Below are positions 33,590 to 46,511 of a stretch of DNA of 64,000 nucleotides, one piece after another; position 1 is the stretch's first letter; each line of letters starts with the position of its first letter. The position numbers and the translations under genes are program-made. This DNA is from Ecdyonurus torrentis (lineage: Eukaryota; Arthropoda; Insecta; Ephemeroptera; Heptageniidae): NCBI GenBank assembly GCA_949318235.1, contig OX439132.1:6096034-6160033 (forward strand), in the 5' to 3' direction. The notes under the pieces were generated by a model. It did not search any database and was not told where the DNA came from. It was given only the letters and a program-made list of their open reading frames with translations.

Positions 33590-33883
33590 CAATCTTTTGA
33601 TTTATTGTAAAAAAATCATAGTAATAGAAATTTTTACAAATTGTGATATTTTATACCTACTGTTTTACTTTTGATTAAGGTAATTATTAATATTATTTCC
33701 CAATTAAGATTCTAAAATCATTAAAACCTTGAAATAAGTATTTTTTAATACTGTTCTACAATTAATTTAATTTTTAAAAGCTCTTTATATGCTAGAAATA
33801 ACATGATAATTAAAAAGAACATTCCTTCAAGTAAAATAAAAAGGACGAAAGTTTAATCCACTGTATATTATGTGAATGTAATG

Positions 33884-33889
33884 AATAAA
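33884..33889 (+). terminator. Poly(A) signal of the LRR gene
   Basis: AATAAA about 295 bp after the stop codon in an AT-rich 3' flank. It is the first canonical hexamer noticed downstream on this strand. Confidence 0.5.
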
Positions 33890-34059
33890 ATAAAATTGGT
33901 GTTCTCTATTATACATTTCTATTTTTATTTCAAACTTTTAAAACACAAAAAAGAACAAAAAACAATTATTATTATTATTTTTTCCAGAATTGTCTTGATT
34001 CTATCTACACAATTAGGATAAAATTTATAATGCAAATTTATTTAATGAATGTTAAAAAT

Positions 34060-34174
34060 ATTGATCTTGTTGCGAAAAAAGGTCTATCTCGTTCCTGAAC
34101 GTTATGGAGATGGCGCTTTTGCTTCCCCTGAAAAAATACGAGATAGACCTTTTTTTTGCAACAAGATCGATATG
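34060..34174. mobile_element. Small palindromic MITE between convergent genes
   Basis: ATCTTGTTGCGAAAAAAGG and GTCTATCTCGT are mirrored by ACGAGATAGACC and TTTTTTTTGCAACAAGAT. Arms are about 40 bp around a GGAGATGGCGCTTTTGC centre. Confidence 0.8.
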
Positions 34175-34620
34175 CAAGTGTAGTGTAGTACCCTAAAGCC
34201 TAAAGTAGCACTGTCGTAGAAATATAGGCCTGTGGTTTTATAAACACAAAAATAATAATAAATCAATAGTGTAAAACAAAAGAACTATATCATTTAATTC
34301 TGAAAGTCAAAACAATAATTAAAAGTTAAATTTATGAATAATTAATACACACAATATGTGTATTATGAGGTCACATTCACAAAAAAAAAATAAATAAATA
34401 AATAAAAAAAAAAAGTATAATATATTGCTAGCTAATACAAGATTAAAGAAAAATACTATAAAATAGCTTACTTTTAGAGCTTTATGCAAATTCAGTTTAT
34501 TCTCATTCATAAGTTTGTACTCTTAAAAAAATTCACCACTGTATTTTAAAGTTAACTTCTTAACTTCTGTAATAATCATTTTACTTCAAAGCTAAAAAAG
34601 AAAAGTGATGAGCATAAAAC

Positions 34621-34626
34621 TTTATT
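34621..34626 (-). terminator. Poly(A) signal of RBM12
   Basis: TTTATT on the plus strand reads AATAAA on the minus strand, about 65 bp beyond the RBM12 stop codon. Confidence 0.55.
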
Positions 34627-34691
34627 GGTGTTACAAAATTCCTAGAGGAGCAGATTATCAGAATGACTGTTTTTGTATATAAACTATTCAC

Positions 34692-37600
34692 TTATATAAT
34701 ATTAAGGAATATCTGTCTATCTCTCATCTGTTTGAACTTTAACTCTTGAAGTGCTCTCTGTGCTTCTGGTGGACTACGTAGAGCCACTCTTACATCACCA
34801 GTAGGCATACCATTATCATTATAACGTCGGATAACATTAGGGCGAGTCACATCAAAACCTTCAAAGTAGTCAATTATCTCTTCAATTTCAGCTTTGTATG
34901 GTACATTTTGCAATTCCAATACGCATCCAGGTTTACCAAAATTATCAACTGTTTGGTTTTCTCTGGGATGGCCATCAGGAATCATAGGTGGACGTCCAAT
35001 CATTGGAGGTCCTCCATGAAGCATTCCTCTGTGTCCTCGCATGTGTGGACCTCCCCTCATGTCACCAAAATGACCTCTGCCACGTCCTCTAAAATCACCC
35101 CGCGGAGGCATATTATGACCTCTCATGGGACCTCCCATATGACCTCCTCTAAGATGTTCTGGAGGCATAGGACCATTTCTACCAATATGAGGACCCATAG
35201 GGCCTACTGGTGGTCCATTTGGTCGTGCTACAGAAATACTTTCATCGTGACGATTTTTCTCTAATATTCCTAGAGATTCTTCCATTTCACGTCTGGCTAT
35301 TACTCTTATTGAAATTTCTTTACTTCCAAGTAAGCTTTTATTTTTTGCCAAAGCTCTTGTACTTTCAGCACATGAAGTAAATTCACAAAATGCATCACCT
35401 AATGGGGTTTTTGTTGGGCCAAGTACAATATGAATACGCATAGGTACTAGGCCAACATCAGAGAAAAAGTCAACAATTTCTCTATCATTAACATTGAGAG
35501 GTAAACCTTGTAAAATAACACATTCTGAAATCAAAGGTGTCACATCTCTTCTTGCTATAATTGGTTTTTCTTTTGCTACATCTACATCTGCGGTTGGTCC
35601 ATCTTGAACAACATCTTGCATCATCTTCTTAGCATTCAAAAGAACATCAAGATTACTGCGCTCTACAAAAATTTCTTTTCCATCTACTGTTAATTTTCCA
35701 CTTGCTCCCAATGCCCTCTTGCCTTCATGAACAGTGGAGAAGTGAACAAATGCTTGAGGAGCATGAGGATTAGATGACTGTTGAACTACTATATCAAGCA
35801 ACCTAGCTCCCGGGAAGAGACGACGTACATCTTGTTCATTAGCATAGTGAGGCAATCCATGTAAAGCCACAACAATTGCTTCATTGTTTGGCGTATAAGC
35901 GTCTAATGCATCTTCATAAATATTATCATCAAGATGTAAAATTTCAACAGGTACATCATGAAGTGTAATTCCATTCATAGTAAGAGCCGCCTCTTTATTT
36001 TCAATATTCATAAATCTAACATAGCAGACACCTGTACGTCGCCCCTGTTCATCATTAACAATTTTAATATTGAAAACATGCAAGCCTTGGAAGTAGTCTC
36101 TGACATCTCTGTATGTTGCAGATGCAGGCATGTTTCTCAGTTCTATGCAAGTATGTGGGGTCAAACGTCTTTGCTGGTTATCACGATTGTTAAATTGTCG
36201 AAGACCCCCTCGGAAGTTATTATCTTCAAATGGTGGGAATCTATCCCCACGACCTCTTGGATGAGGAAAAGGGCCATCATTTTGTGGATAATCGGGCGGC
36301 CCACCTCTTCCTTCAACTGACTCAAATCTACTTGGACGTCCAGGTCGCCCTGGGGGACCTCCTCGGAAGCCACCTCTACCTTGAGGAGGACCATCATCAC
36401 CATACATTCTTGGAGGGAACATTCCAGGCTGACGAGACGCCATCCACCCTTGTTGATCTGGGGCACCTGGAGTTGGAAAGCCATGACCTTCAGCTTGGAA
36501 ATTGTTGGGCATACGACCAGCTCCAGGCATTGAGCCAGGATTTGGATTTAGAAGTAATGTGTTGGTTACAGAACGCGAGCTAGGTTGTGCAGGTAAAACT
36601 GGGGCATTAGAGTTATCAGAAATAGGACCTACAGCATTGGGTGTAGGCCAGTTGGGTGACGGGATAGGCACAGATGATGGTTGAGTTGATGTTCCATTTA
36701 TACGAGATGGGGAAGGTTTTGGTGCATCTCGGTGACCTCTTCCTCCAGTTTCTGTATTCGATTTTGAAACTGAACGTGCTGGAAATTGTCCAACAACAAC
36801 AACATCGTTATTACCTGATTTATCTTTATCACTAACAATGTCCTTACCATTATCCTTATCACCCCTTCTTCCACGCTCTCTACCTCTATCTCTTGATTTA
36901 CTTCGATCCCGACTTCTATCTCGACGACGTCTATCACGAGAACGACTACGACTTCTACCTCCACGGCGACGGTAGCGATCTCTATCTTTATCTCTTGAAG
37001 TTCTTCTATGAGAAATACCACCCCGTTCTCTTGAACGTGAACGTGAACGATTTCTTCTGCTTTCACCACGACTTCGTTCACTCTCTTTTTTGTCAGGAGG
37101 TCCAGAATTATTTTTCTCAGGAAAAGTTTGTTGTTGTTGTTGCTGCTGTTGCTGCTGCTGCTGTTGTTGTTGTTGCTGCTGCTGCTGCTGCTGCTGTAGT
37201 TGCTGCTGGGCTTGGTGTGGTGAAGCAAGGTGATGAGGCAACCCCAGCTGTGCAGCAGCCTGCTGCAGATGGAGCTGACTGATAACACCAGCAGCAGCTC
37301 CCAATAAGTGAGCTGGATGCTGAGGATGCGGTGCTGTTTGTGTCTGTGGTAAAGGAGGTGTAGGTGATTGCTGGGGTACCTGCATGAAGCCTTGCAAAGC
37401 TAATGTCTGCTGACGAGCAGTTTCTATGACTTTTTGCATCTCTGCACGAGAGCTGAGAAACAGTTTCAGCTTCACCTCCTTTATTTTTCCTCCATCAGCC
37501 ATCATTGCTTGGCGTGCATCTTCATCAGTGCTGCATTAAAACAAAGTTAGTTAGCTTCAATGTTTTCTGAGTAAATTTGTTATAACAATTATACTAAAAT

Positions 37601-38776
37601 AATTTTAGTTTATTGGGCTACACTAGAGTTTTTCTATTTGAGAACACGATTGTTATCATATATTTATATTCCTTCAAATTTAAGTTATTGCCTCTTATTT
37701 TAAATATTCAGTTTCCTTACAAGCAGAAAAAAAGGTACTAAATTAAATTTGAAAACACTAAGATTTTGAATTTAAAACAATGTAGGGTAAATTTAGTCAC
37801 TAAAATGCAAATGATGCAAAGAAAGGGAAGAAGAAAAAAGAAATAAAGAGAGAAAAAAAAAAAAAAAAAAAAAAAGGTAGGCATCTCTCAAAGTCTGGTA
37901 GGACTGGTGAAGGCACACACACAATACTAGATTATTCTTAGAGTTTAGAGCCTGGATGATACACATTACATTTATTAGCTCTGTGCTAGCAAGATTTTCC
38001 ACTAACTGAACAGCAGGCCCTTCTTCACTATGCTCAGGCCCTGGCTGGTTTCCTCTATCAAATTCTAAAAATACTCAAGAAGGGATAACCAAGATATCCC
38101 CAAAAGGGATATAAAAGGATAGGTATATTTAACTCAATTTTTTTTAATTTTTTTTTAATAGAATTAGAAGCCAAATTTGAAAATAGCAAAAATTCTAATT
38201 TTATAGATTTTTATTATTCATAAAAATTTTATTTAAGCTAACATTGGAAGCTGTTCATTGGAACATTAAACTCTTTTATTTTGAAAATTTATATATAGGC
38301 CTATATATATAAAAAAATTATTTTGCAATTAAAAACTATAAATTATTTTATTCATGGTGATTTTATAAGAAAAAATTATCAATTACATATTTAAGATTTC
38401 ATACAAAGTCTCTCAATGTGTATTTAAATATTAAAAGGATAGAAATACCAGCAAGGGCCTTACCACAGTAGAAGTTCTATGGAGAGGTCTCACATGACAA
38501 AGATTCAAGTTTAATGTTTGTATTCAGGGTTTCGGAATGTTGCCCAGCCCCCCCCCCCCCCCCCCCCGCCCCTCCCAATTTTTTTTTGGGTTTTACTCAC
38601 TTTAAAAAAAAAAAAAAAAAAAACGGTTTTATTGGGTTTTTTAAAAAAATGTAAAAAAAAATAAATGCTATTTTTGAAGAAAATACAAAGCTGAAAATAT
38701 CACTTGAAACATATTTTAACTTTTTTCTTTCACTGGTTCATTACTTAAACGTTTCTTTTATTTATAAAATTTACTG

Positions 38777-38810
<34 letters not shown>

Positions 38811-40980
38811 AGTGCAACAAATGATGGTTCCAATATAAAAATTTCTTGTTTATTTTTTAATTTTATACAAAAAAAAGCTGTTACATCTGTGTTTTTTTAA
38901 AAAAACATGTTGTGGGTTTTATTGGGCTTTTTTTTAAAATAATAATAATAAAACCCATAAAAAAGTTTTTTTTTTAATAAAATCTAATAAAACCCACTAC
39001 CCGCGGGCTTTTTTTTTTTTTTTTTTTTTTTTTTAAGCAGGTTTTTTGAAACTCTGCTTTGTATAGCCAAGAGCTTTTGTCATCATAATGACACTATCAA
39101 TCAAAGACAAGATTTACTTGAGCGCATCACAGAAACTAGACACCACATCACAGAAACTAGACGCCACATCACAGAAACTAGACACCACACTGTGCTGTGC
39201 TCAAGTAAATATATTTCTTGATTGATAGTGCCAATAAAATGACTAAAGCTCTTGGTTATACAAATATTACAACTAAAATCTGTGCCATGGCAGACCTCTC
39301 TCCACACAACTTCTATGTGGTAAAAGGTTCTTGCTGATATTTTTGTATTTTTATCAAATATGCATCCTAACTGCAACGTTTTTCTTTCTTAAATTTTCCT
39401 TGTGTATGTAGTAGTTTAATTTGTAGTTTAATTTGTTAAAAATATGAAAAGTAGCTATCTTGCAGGGAGTTTATATTTTTTATTTACACAGTATGAAAAA
39501 CAAACTAGAAGGAAAGAGGAAACCAGCAAGGGCCATATATACCATTATAGTTAAGAGATACGACTTTAGTTCAGTGGAAAATCTTGCTAGCACAGATAAT
39601 TTTATTATTGTCTTGTATAATATGTAATTAACACATTGCATAGCTTTCGGCACTAGACTCTAAGAGAAGGATATGCATGCCTCTCAGTCTTTACAGACCT
39701 ATGGAGAGCAACTTAATACATAATCCACTGCCAAAGGATGAGAGGTTATTTCAACCGGAGGCACCCTCTTTTCTTGGATTGTAATCAAGTTATAGGAATA
39801 AAATTTACTGGGTATTAAATTCAATATTACATTGTTCACGTGTAAAATTTTGGTGTAAATCTGATTTTATTTCATTATTATTATTATTTTGAGAATAAGG
39901 GGTGCATGCGGTTGTAAAAATCTGATATTATTTTGGCCAGGGTGTATACATAAAAGGATTTACAGTTTTCTGCTAAGCCTGTAAGGACCAACAATTACAT
40001 GCCTTTTTTTTTTTTTTTTTTTTTTTGCTAAAACCTATCTAATGTTTTAAGTATTAAACTCGATTAGAAAGAGTTTTTCCCCAAACTATAATGCCTCTTT
40101 ATTATGGTAGGGCCTTTGATGGATTTTCTCCATTTTTCTTCATCATTATTTATTTATCTAACCTTAGCTTGATGGTTTCCATTTCTTAACAATTGCAGTA
40201 TGTCAATGATGGGGAACAGAGATCCGACCAATGAGAAATCACCCGAGTTTAGAAATATGAAAAACAAAAGTCCATCTATATTTTTCTATAATAGTTAGAA
40301 AATGAAAATTATCTTATTTAGAACGACTGGTTTATTAGCTTTCTGGTATATTAAAAAAAAAAAAAAAAAAAAAAGACCCAAATTAATTAACCAAGTTAAT
40401 TAATAATGAGAAATATTTGAGCGCGATTTTTGGTCTTTATTTTACAACTGTGAAGTTCAACTCGACGTCAAAAGTTTAGTTAATATTGGATTGTAATGAA
40501 TTTTTTACACAAAATACCAAATTTTACAGCGTATACACAAGGATGTAATTTTTTTGGCAACCTAAAAAAATGAGCAAAGTTATTTGCACATTTCTAATTA
40601 AAAAAAATTAGCGTTAAAATGAAGCCACAACTTTGAAATTTGGCCTCAGTGTTCACCATTAAAGTGAAAATCTTTGCTGAAAAAAATGACTTACTTTTGA
40701 TCATTTGTTACAATTTTACAATTTAATTGAATACTTTAGAATAAATGTGAAAAGTGAAGCCGATGCGCGAGAGAAAAAAAGAGGAGAAATTTTGTAAGCT
40801 ACTAAAAAGTTGCTGTGCTAAGCTATATACTACTTATTAATGTTATTTTTGTCTATCAAAAGATCAAAATTTCATACGGTACCAACGAAATAACTTAATT
40901 ATGCAAAATATAAAACAAATACCCAAACAAAATGTCCCTGAAGTATGCATATTTTTATGCTGTTATACTTGCTTGAACCA

Positions 40981-41018
<38 letters not shown>

Positions 41019-41951
41019 TAGTAGCTTAGCACAGTGACTTCTTAGTAGCTTAAAAAATTTCTCCTCTTTTTTCTCTCGCGCATCGGCTTCACTTTTCTCA
41101 TTTATTCTTAAGTATTCAATTAAATTGTAAAATTGTAACAAATGATCAAAAGTAAGTCATTTTTTCAGCAAAGATTTTCACTTTAATGGTGAACACTGAG
41201 GCCAAATTTCAAAGTTGTGGCTTCATTTTAACGCTAATTTTTTTTAATTAGAAATGTGCAAATAACTTTGCTCATTTTTTTAGGTTGCCAAAAAAATTAC
41301 ATCCTTGTGTATACGCTGTAAAATTTGGTATTTTGTGTAAAAAATTCATTACAATCCAATATTAACTAAACTTTTGACGTCGAGTTGAACTTCACAGTTG
41401 TAAAATAAAGACCAAAAATCGCGCTCAAATATTTCTCATTATAATTAACTTGGTTAATTTGAGTCTATTTTTTTTTTTTTTTTAATATACCAGAAAGCTA
41501 ATAAATCAGTCGTTCTAAATAAGATAATTTTCATTTTCTAACTATTATAGAAAAATATAGATAGACTTTTGTTTTTCATATTTCTAAACTCGGGTGATTT
41601 CTCATTGGTCAGATCCCTGTTCTCCATCATCGATATGTAAAAATTAAAAAGGAGTAGATGTACTAAAATACTTCTCATAAATTAACTAGTCTTAATAAAT
41701 AAATGCTACCAACTGGATGTCCCTTGTTTTAAAATCGAATCTTTTGATGGAAGTGTACAGAACTATGTATGACCTTTCTATGTTGACAACATTTTGATCC
41801 TGTTGTTGTTGTTTTGGGCTGTTTCTCAATAATAAGCTCTTGCATATGAAGCAATATTTCTGTAATAAATTTGATTGCATGAAAAATTAATGAGTTCAAT
41901 GAAGTTGCATGGAATCAAATTTATTGCACTTAAAGGGCAAGTCAACAATGG

Positions 41952-42046
<95 letters not shown>

Positions 42047-42793
42047 GTATATTTATATACATAGAGATCAATGTGTTAATTAACCTCCCGAAAACACGAT
42101 CTCAAACTTTTTATTATTAATGCGCTGAGAGCAAAGCTGTCACAGTGACCCCAAACCTACGTCACAACTAAACTTGCTCTCACGCTAGCTTGGCGCGAGT
42201 AGGAGTTACTCTTATTTTTGATCTCGCTACTTGATGTAATATTTTACATATAAAATGTTTATATGGCTACAGATACGTAGTGAAATAATTTAGGCAAAGA
42301 TAAAAGAAACTCTTGTGTGTGAGCAAGTTTAGATGCGACTTAGGTTCGGGATTGATGTAACGGCTTTTGCACTCACTCAGTGCATTAATAATTAAAAATT
42401 TGAGATCGCGTTTTCGGGAGGTTTAATAACACAATGATCACTATGTACAAAGCCATGGTTGACTACCCCTTTAAAAAATATTTACTTTGAGAGCAATACT
42501 GACGGGGCATCACAAAACTAATTAAAATAAATTTCTTCATAGTCTTACTAATATTAAAAATATTTATTTATTTTTTTATTACCAATATATATAATTAGAG
42601 AAAAAAGCAGCTTAAATTTTGGTTGCTCATAAATTTTAAGATTATTAAGTGCAAGAAACCAGCAAAGGTTTTACTGTACACTATACGTCCCTGTTGCAAG
42701 GTCATATAAATATTTCCAAGTTTTTAAATATAAATTAGATTTTGTTAATTAATATTGAAAACTGTACTGTGTATAAACTCTTAAATCCTCAAA

Positions 42794-42824
<31 letters not shown>

Positions 42825-42825
42825 T

Positions 42826-42923
<98 letters not shown>

Positions 42924-44289
42924 ATATATTAGACTATGGCATTAACTTTGATATTGATTGCATAAGAACAACTAATATATTGGTAGTCTTTGTAATATAT
43001 TTGACAATGATTAATAAGGCCAAAAGCTAAGTCACTGGGTGATGTAAAATGTAAATGGCATTATTTAGAACTATACCTATTATATAGAACAGGTAAATAA
43101 ATTTTATATGTACAGCTCTGGCCAAAAGTTTGAGAACGATTGGTATAGGCAACCCGCAACCACACTATGTTATCTTTATGAGAAAACGCTGCGGCCACCG
43201 CTGCCCCGTTCTTAAACTTTTGGCCAGAGCTGTACAAAATCAATTCTCAAACATTTAAAATAGCTTAATAATTATCATAACCCCCCCCCCCCTCCTCATT
43301 TACATCTAGTGCTCAACGATTTTAATTTTTAAGTTAAATAATGGCAATCAACATTTTTTATACAGTAAATTTTATTGGCTTTGAAAAAAAATGCCCCTTT
43401 CATTAAATTATTCAAGAAACAAAAAGATGCTAGAGCAGCAAATGTAAATTTGAAAAACATAAGGAATGGGAAATTGAGTTCTTCATTAAAAGGGACACCT
43501 TGCATGAGTCATTATAACTGCTTCCCCATCCCCCCCCCCCCTTTTTTCAGATCTATCTGTTATCTTATCATTTTTTTATCAATCAATTATTGAAAAGTTT
43601 TTTTTTCTGAATTCTATTTAAGCAACAACTAGACTTTTTTTTTTTTTTTTTTGAAGTTTAATAAATAAGCAAAGGCGAAGAACTTAGATTTTGCAATAAA
43701 TGTGAACTGCAAACTTGTATTTCTAGACAAAAATCAGCACTTAATAGATTAGTTTTTCCCACTCGGCCCTCCAGTTTTTTTTTTTTTTTTTTTTCTTTCT
43801 TCCTATCTTTCCTGTATGTAATTATTATTTATGTTTACAATGTAAAACTATCAATTAAAAAGATTTGTTTAATTATTTGTATAAATGTATAATTTTTTTA
43901 CAGAGTTTGTGTTCTTGTTTTGTTATTTCAATTTAATATATATGTATAGAAATAGAATTTATTCATAATTTTATTTGAATTAGATTATTAAATTGTTGTA
44001 CACCAAGAGAATAAATAAATTATTCAAAAATTATGAGTAAAAAAAAATGTATAGCAGCTTTGGTAGTATCGAATAATTCTTTGGTAATGGCACTTAGCTT
44101 ATACGTTTTATTTCATTGTAATAATTTTTTTTAGTTATTTTTTTACCTGAAAGCAATGAAGGCATCCCCTTGTTCTCCGCCCACGATGTGCACTCCTCCC
44201 TCTGGAATGGAGAGGCCATGGAAGTACTGCCTGATGTCAAGAGCATTAGCTGACCAAGGTAGGTTCTGTAGTCGGATGATAACACTCAT
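34692..44289 (-). CDS. RBM12: RNA-binding protein 12 (SWAN-like), 2 coding exons, polyQ and RS regions
   Basis: Exon 1 (44289-44147) ends in phase 2 and joins exon 2 (37530-34692) to give 993 residues. The joined first RRM reads [37 protein letters not shown], then [15 protein letters not shown], which is the RBM12 N-terminal RRM split at the junction. Further RRM-like units lie at about 504-581 ([20 protein letters not shown]), 597-671 ([20 protein letters not shown]), 716-794 ([20 protein letters not shown]) and 916-993 ([31 protein letters not shown]). Between RRM1 and RRM2 are a glutamine tract (about 153-181), an arginine-serine-rich segment (about 195-270) and a Pro/Gly-rich part. A Gly/Met/His-rich linker precedes the last RRM. 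Human RBM12 has proline-rich linkers instead. Nuclear RNA binding is family knowledge. Confidence 0.95.
37125..37215 (-). repeat. Polyglutamine CAG/CAA tract in RBM12
   Basis: An uninterrupted Gln run of about 25-30 residues, encoded by mixed CAG and CAA, inside exon 2 of RBM12. The frame is intact. Mixed codons would limit slippage, but tract length may vary. Confidence 0.9.
37870..38066 (-). mobile_element. MITE family B, partial copy
   Basis: On the minus strand the edge reads AGGAAACCAGCCAGGGCC followed by CATAGTGAAGA and GGAAAATCTTGCTAGCACAG, matching 58731-58999. The inner part GTGCCTTCACCAGTCC is also shared. Only half of the element is present. It lies in the RBM12 intron. Confidence 0.6.
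38430..39356. mobile_element. MITE family A, long copy with nested repeats
   Basis: The left edge ACCAGCAAGGGCCTTACCAC with GAAGTTCTATGGAGAGGTC is inverted at 39280-39345. Inner arms AATGACACTATCAATCAAAG and ATTGATAGTGCCAATAAAATG pair as in 2362-2808. Poly(C), poly(A) and poly(T) blocks and a three-copy 21-bp minisatellite (39125-39187) enlarge the interior. Confidence 0.65.
39500..39790 (+). mobile_element. MITE family B, diverged copy
   Basis: GAGGAAACCAGCAAGGGCC and GTGGAAAATCTTGCTAGCAC are shared with 58731-58999. The interior also keeps TAACACATTGCATAG and CACTAGACTCTAAGAGA equivalents. The right edge is degraded. Confidence 0.55.
40203..41633. mobile_element. 1.4-kb near-perfect palindrome (foldback-type element)
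   Basis: The left arm 40203-40835 is repeated inverted at 41015-41633 over more than 600 bp with few differences, around a spacer of about 180 bp ending in poly(T). Matching landmarks are GATCCGACCAATGAGAAATC, GTTCAACTCGACGTCAAAAG and GATGCGCGAGAG with their inverses. Homopolymer lengths differ between arms. No protein is encoded. It lies in the RBM12 intron and would form a very long hairpin in the pre-mRNA. Confidence 0.9.
41930..42474. mobile_element. Palindromic MITE with microsatellite expanded in one arm
   Basis: TTAAAGGGCAAGTCAAC at the left and GTTGACTACCCCTTTAA at the right are terminal partners. Inner AACCTCCCGAAAACACGATC pairs with GATCGCGTTTTCGGGAGGTT. A (TA)n(CA)n run at 41953-42040 interrupts only the left arm, next to a GGCT motif that in the right arm adjoins TTGTACATAG. 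Confidence 0.8.
42800..42920 (+). repeat. (TA)n microsatellite
   Basis: About 120 bp of TA repeat interrupted once by GGTA, in the RBM12 intron. Confidence 0.95.
43111..43234. mobile_element. Tc1/mariner-like MITE, 124 bp (copy 1)
   Basis: Terminal repeats CAGCTCTGGCCAAAAGTTTG and its inverse are each bounded by TA. The GC-rich centre with GCTGCGGCCACCGCTGCC is unusual for the region. A second copy, almost identical, lies at 51308-51431. Confidence 0.85.
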
Positions 44290-46239
44290 TGTGTGACTGT
44301 ATACGTCTGCTGCTCACCAAACTGCGCCTGCAACCAGCCCGCTGTCTTGCAATTTTCTCTAACCAACTGTATATTTATTAATTAAACAGCCCTAAAAGAT
44401 GCTCTTCACCAATAATCTAAATACACCATACACAAAATTTAAAAAAAAAAAGTTACACATTTTTAACAAAGATGTGTTATAAATCTACAAAGACATTGGT
44501 CTATTCAATTGTACACACACTGTGTTTAATAAATAAAAGCAAAAAAAAAAAAAAAAAAAAATTAATTAAATATCTAAAAATTTATTATTCCATTTATATT
44601 TACGTTTTTTTTTTTTTTTTTTAATTTTTTTTTTAAATATCTGGATATTTTTATCCATCTTAATATTAAAAATAAATAATAATAATATATACATAGTATT
44701 GGCTAAAAGTTGAATCAATGTGTATGTGTGTAAATGTACACAGAGATGGTCTCAATTAAATAAAAATCTTCCATTTAAATTTTGTACATATGATGTTTTA
44801 CGCCAAGAATATTTTAAATACTCTGTACAAATTTAAATGGCGATTTTTGTTAATTTTAATGTCTGTGAATGGACAGTAAATAATGAGCTTTATGAGAAAC
44901 AATATAAAACAAAAACCTATAGCAAACCAAGATTCAAATATTAAAACATCATGTAAAGGTGTTTTAGATTGTTATGAAACTATTCTCGTGTATTTTATTA
45001 CACAGTCCAACTTAACTTTGTCAATGCTATTTTTAGTACTTAAAAAGGTTCAAAACTACAAATATAAAACCAACTATTTAAAAGAGAATTTGGTTTTTAA
45101 TATATTGCATTTATAATCAATTAATGAAAGTATTTTTGTGTTGCATTATACTCTTAAACACACACCACACAATAAAGCAGGAGGTTTGTACAAATAATAA
45201 TGATAGTGATTAATACACATACGTCCAAGTTGTCACCGAATAAAAAGAAATAAAATACTCAATAAAAAGCATATAATTATCTTCTTATGAAACGAAAAAT
45301 ATTAAAGGAGGGAAACACAATGATATTTCTATCAGCTAAATCAATTTTTATTTTGATGCCTTACACACGAATTCTAACATTAGGGTCGCAAATTTACTTT
45401 CTTTCAATAAACAAAGTGGCGCACTCTGTGGAAGATACAAGACCGTGGCGCGGTCACACATGTGTGCTCATTTATCTTCTCATTGCTCACACCCTTCACC
45501 TCATCTCTCACCCCAGTTGGTAATGTAAGAAGCGGGAGATTTTCTTAAATTTAAGACATCATTTTAATACACTAATTAGAGCACTTATTTTCAACATCTA
45601 TCGTCCCCACTCAGCCAGTATAATACCAGATAAATAATTTATATTTTGGTTAAGTATCACTATGTGATGACCAATTTTTGTTCAGTTACAAAGCTGTGAC
45701 GTTCAAATTTATTGAAAAATCTATGTTTTTGCTAGGGTGCCGACAACCGTTTTCAACTATCGAAAGAAAAAATCAGAACTAAGAGAGGGAAAAATCGATG
45801 CCATTTTTTATTATTATTATTATTTTTTAATTTCTCGTGCATAATTGACTTTTACACATTAAAACAACCTTATTTAGCTAATAAAACCAATATGCCTGTG
45901 CTTTAATGAATTAATACATGTCGTGTAATCCCATACTTATTGTTTTAAATTTATATCAGATAAGGTATAGATTACAAGCACACTGACATACATGAACAGT
46001 ATGCAGTATGCATAAGCCTACATATTTAATTTAATGCTTTTATTTAAAATTATGTATTTAAATTTGCTTGATGACTTTGTCTCAGAAAACGACCTGCAAC
46101 ATATTTTGCTATTTTTCCTGCATCTCTGTAATTCAAATTTTAGTAAACAAAAGCTAATATCAATTTGTTGCACAGCAGTAGTAATTAAATTGTTTGTTTC
46201 AATAATAAAATAGAGTAGTTGCATTCATATATAAAAATA

Positions 46240-46511
46240 GACACTATATGTGAGCACTAAACAACACAAGCCGGTATGGGAAAATGATACATTTTGCCAG
46301 TTTAAAAATACTTAGCAATATTTTTAAGAGCTTAGATGCTGATAACAGGTTAAATTAGGCATTCAAGTGTGCGAGAAAAATAATTTTAAAAAATCAACTA
46401 ATTTTCCAAAGAAAATAGTCAAAAACCACATTGTCCAATGCTGAGCAACGTTATTCCTTGCTCCAGTATGGTGTCGAAGCGTATTCAGTATGACACCATG
46501 TGCATACACCC
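46240..46511 (+). repeat. Dispersed repeat X, uninterrupted copy
   Basis: Its left part matches 12060-12215 (GCCGGTATGGGAAAATG, CATTTTGCCAGTTTAAAAAT). Its right part resembles 15960-16030 (CCTTGCTCCAGTATGGTGTC, TATGACACCATGTGCATACA). It therefore joins sequences that are 3.7 kb apart in LRWD1 intron 1. Confidence 0.55.

Noticed and set aside
34908..37288. Several 100-200-residue frames on both strands across RBM12 exon 2
   Set aside because: They are shadows of the RBM12 frame, enriched by its low-complexity Gln, Arg-Ser and Gly segments.
39125..39187. CRISPR-like short repeats
   Set aside because: Only three head-to-tail units without spacers, inside a MITE in an animal genome.
45287..45523. 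78-residue frame upstream of RBM12
   Set aside because: No homology, not joined to RBM12 by phase, and composition resembles random AT-rich sequence with a small GC-rich patch.
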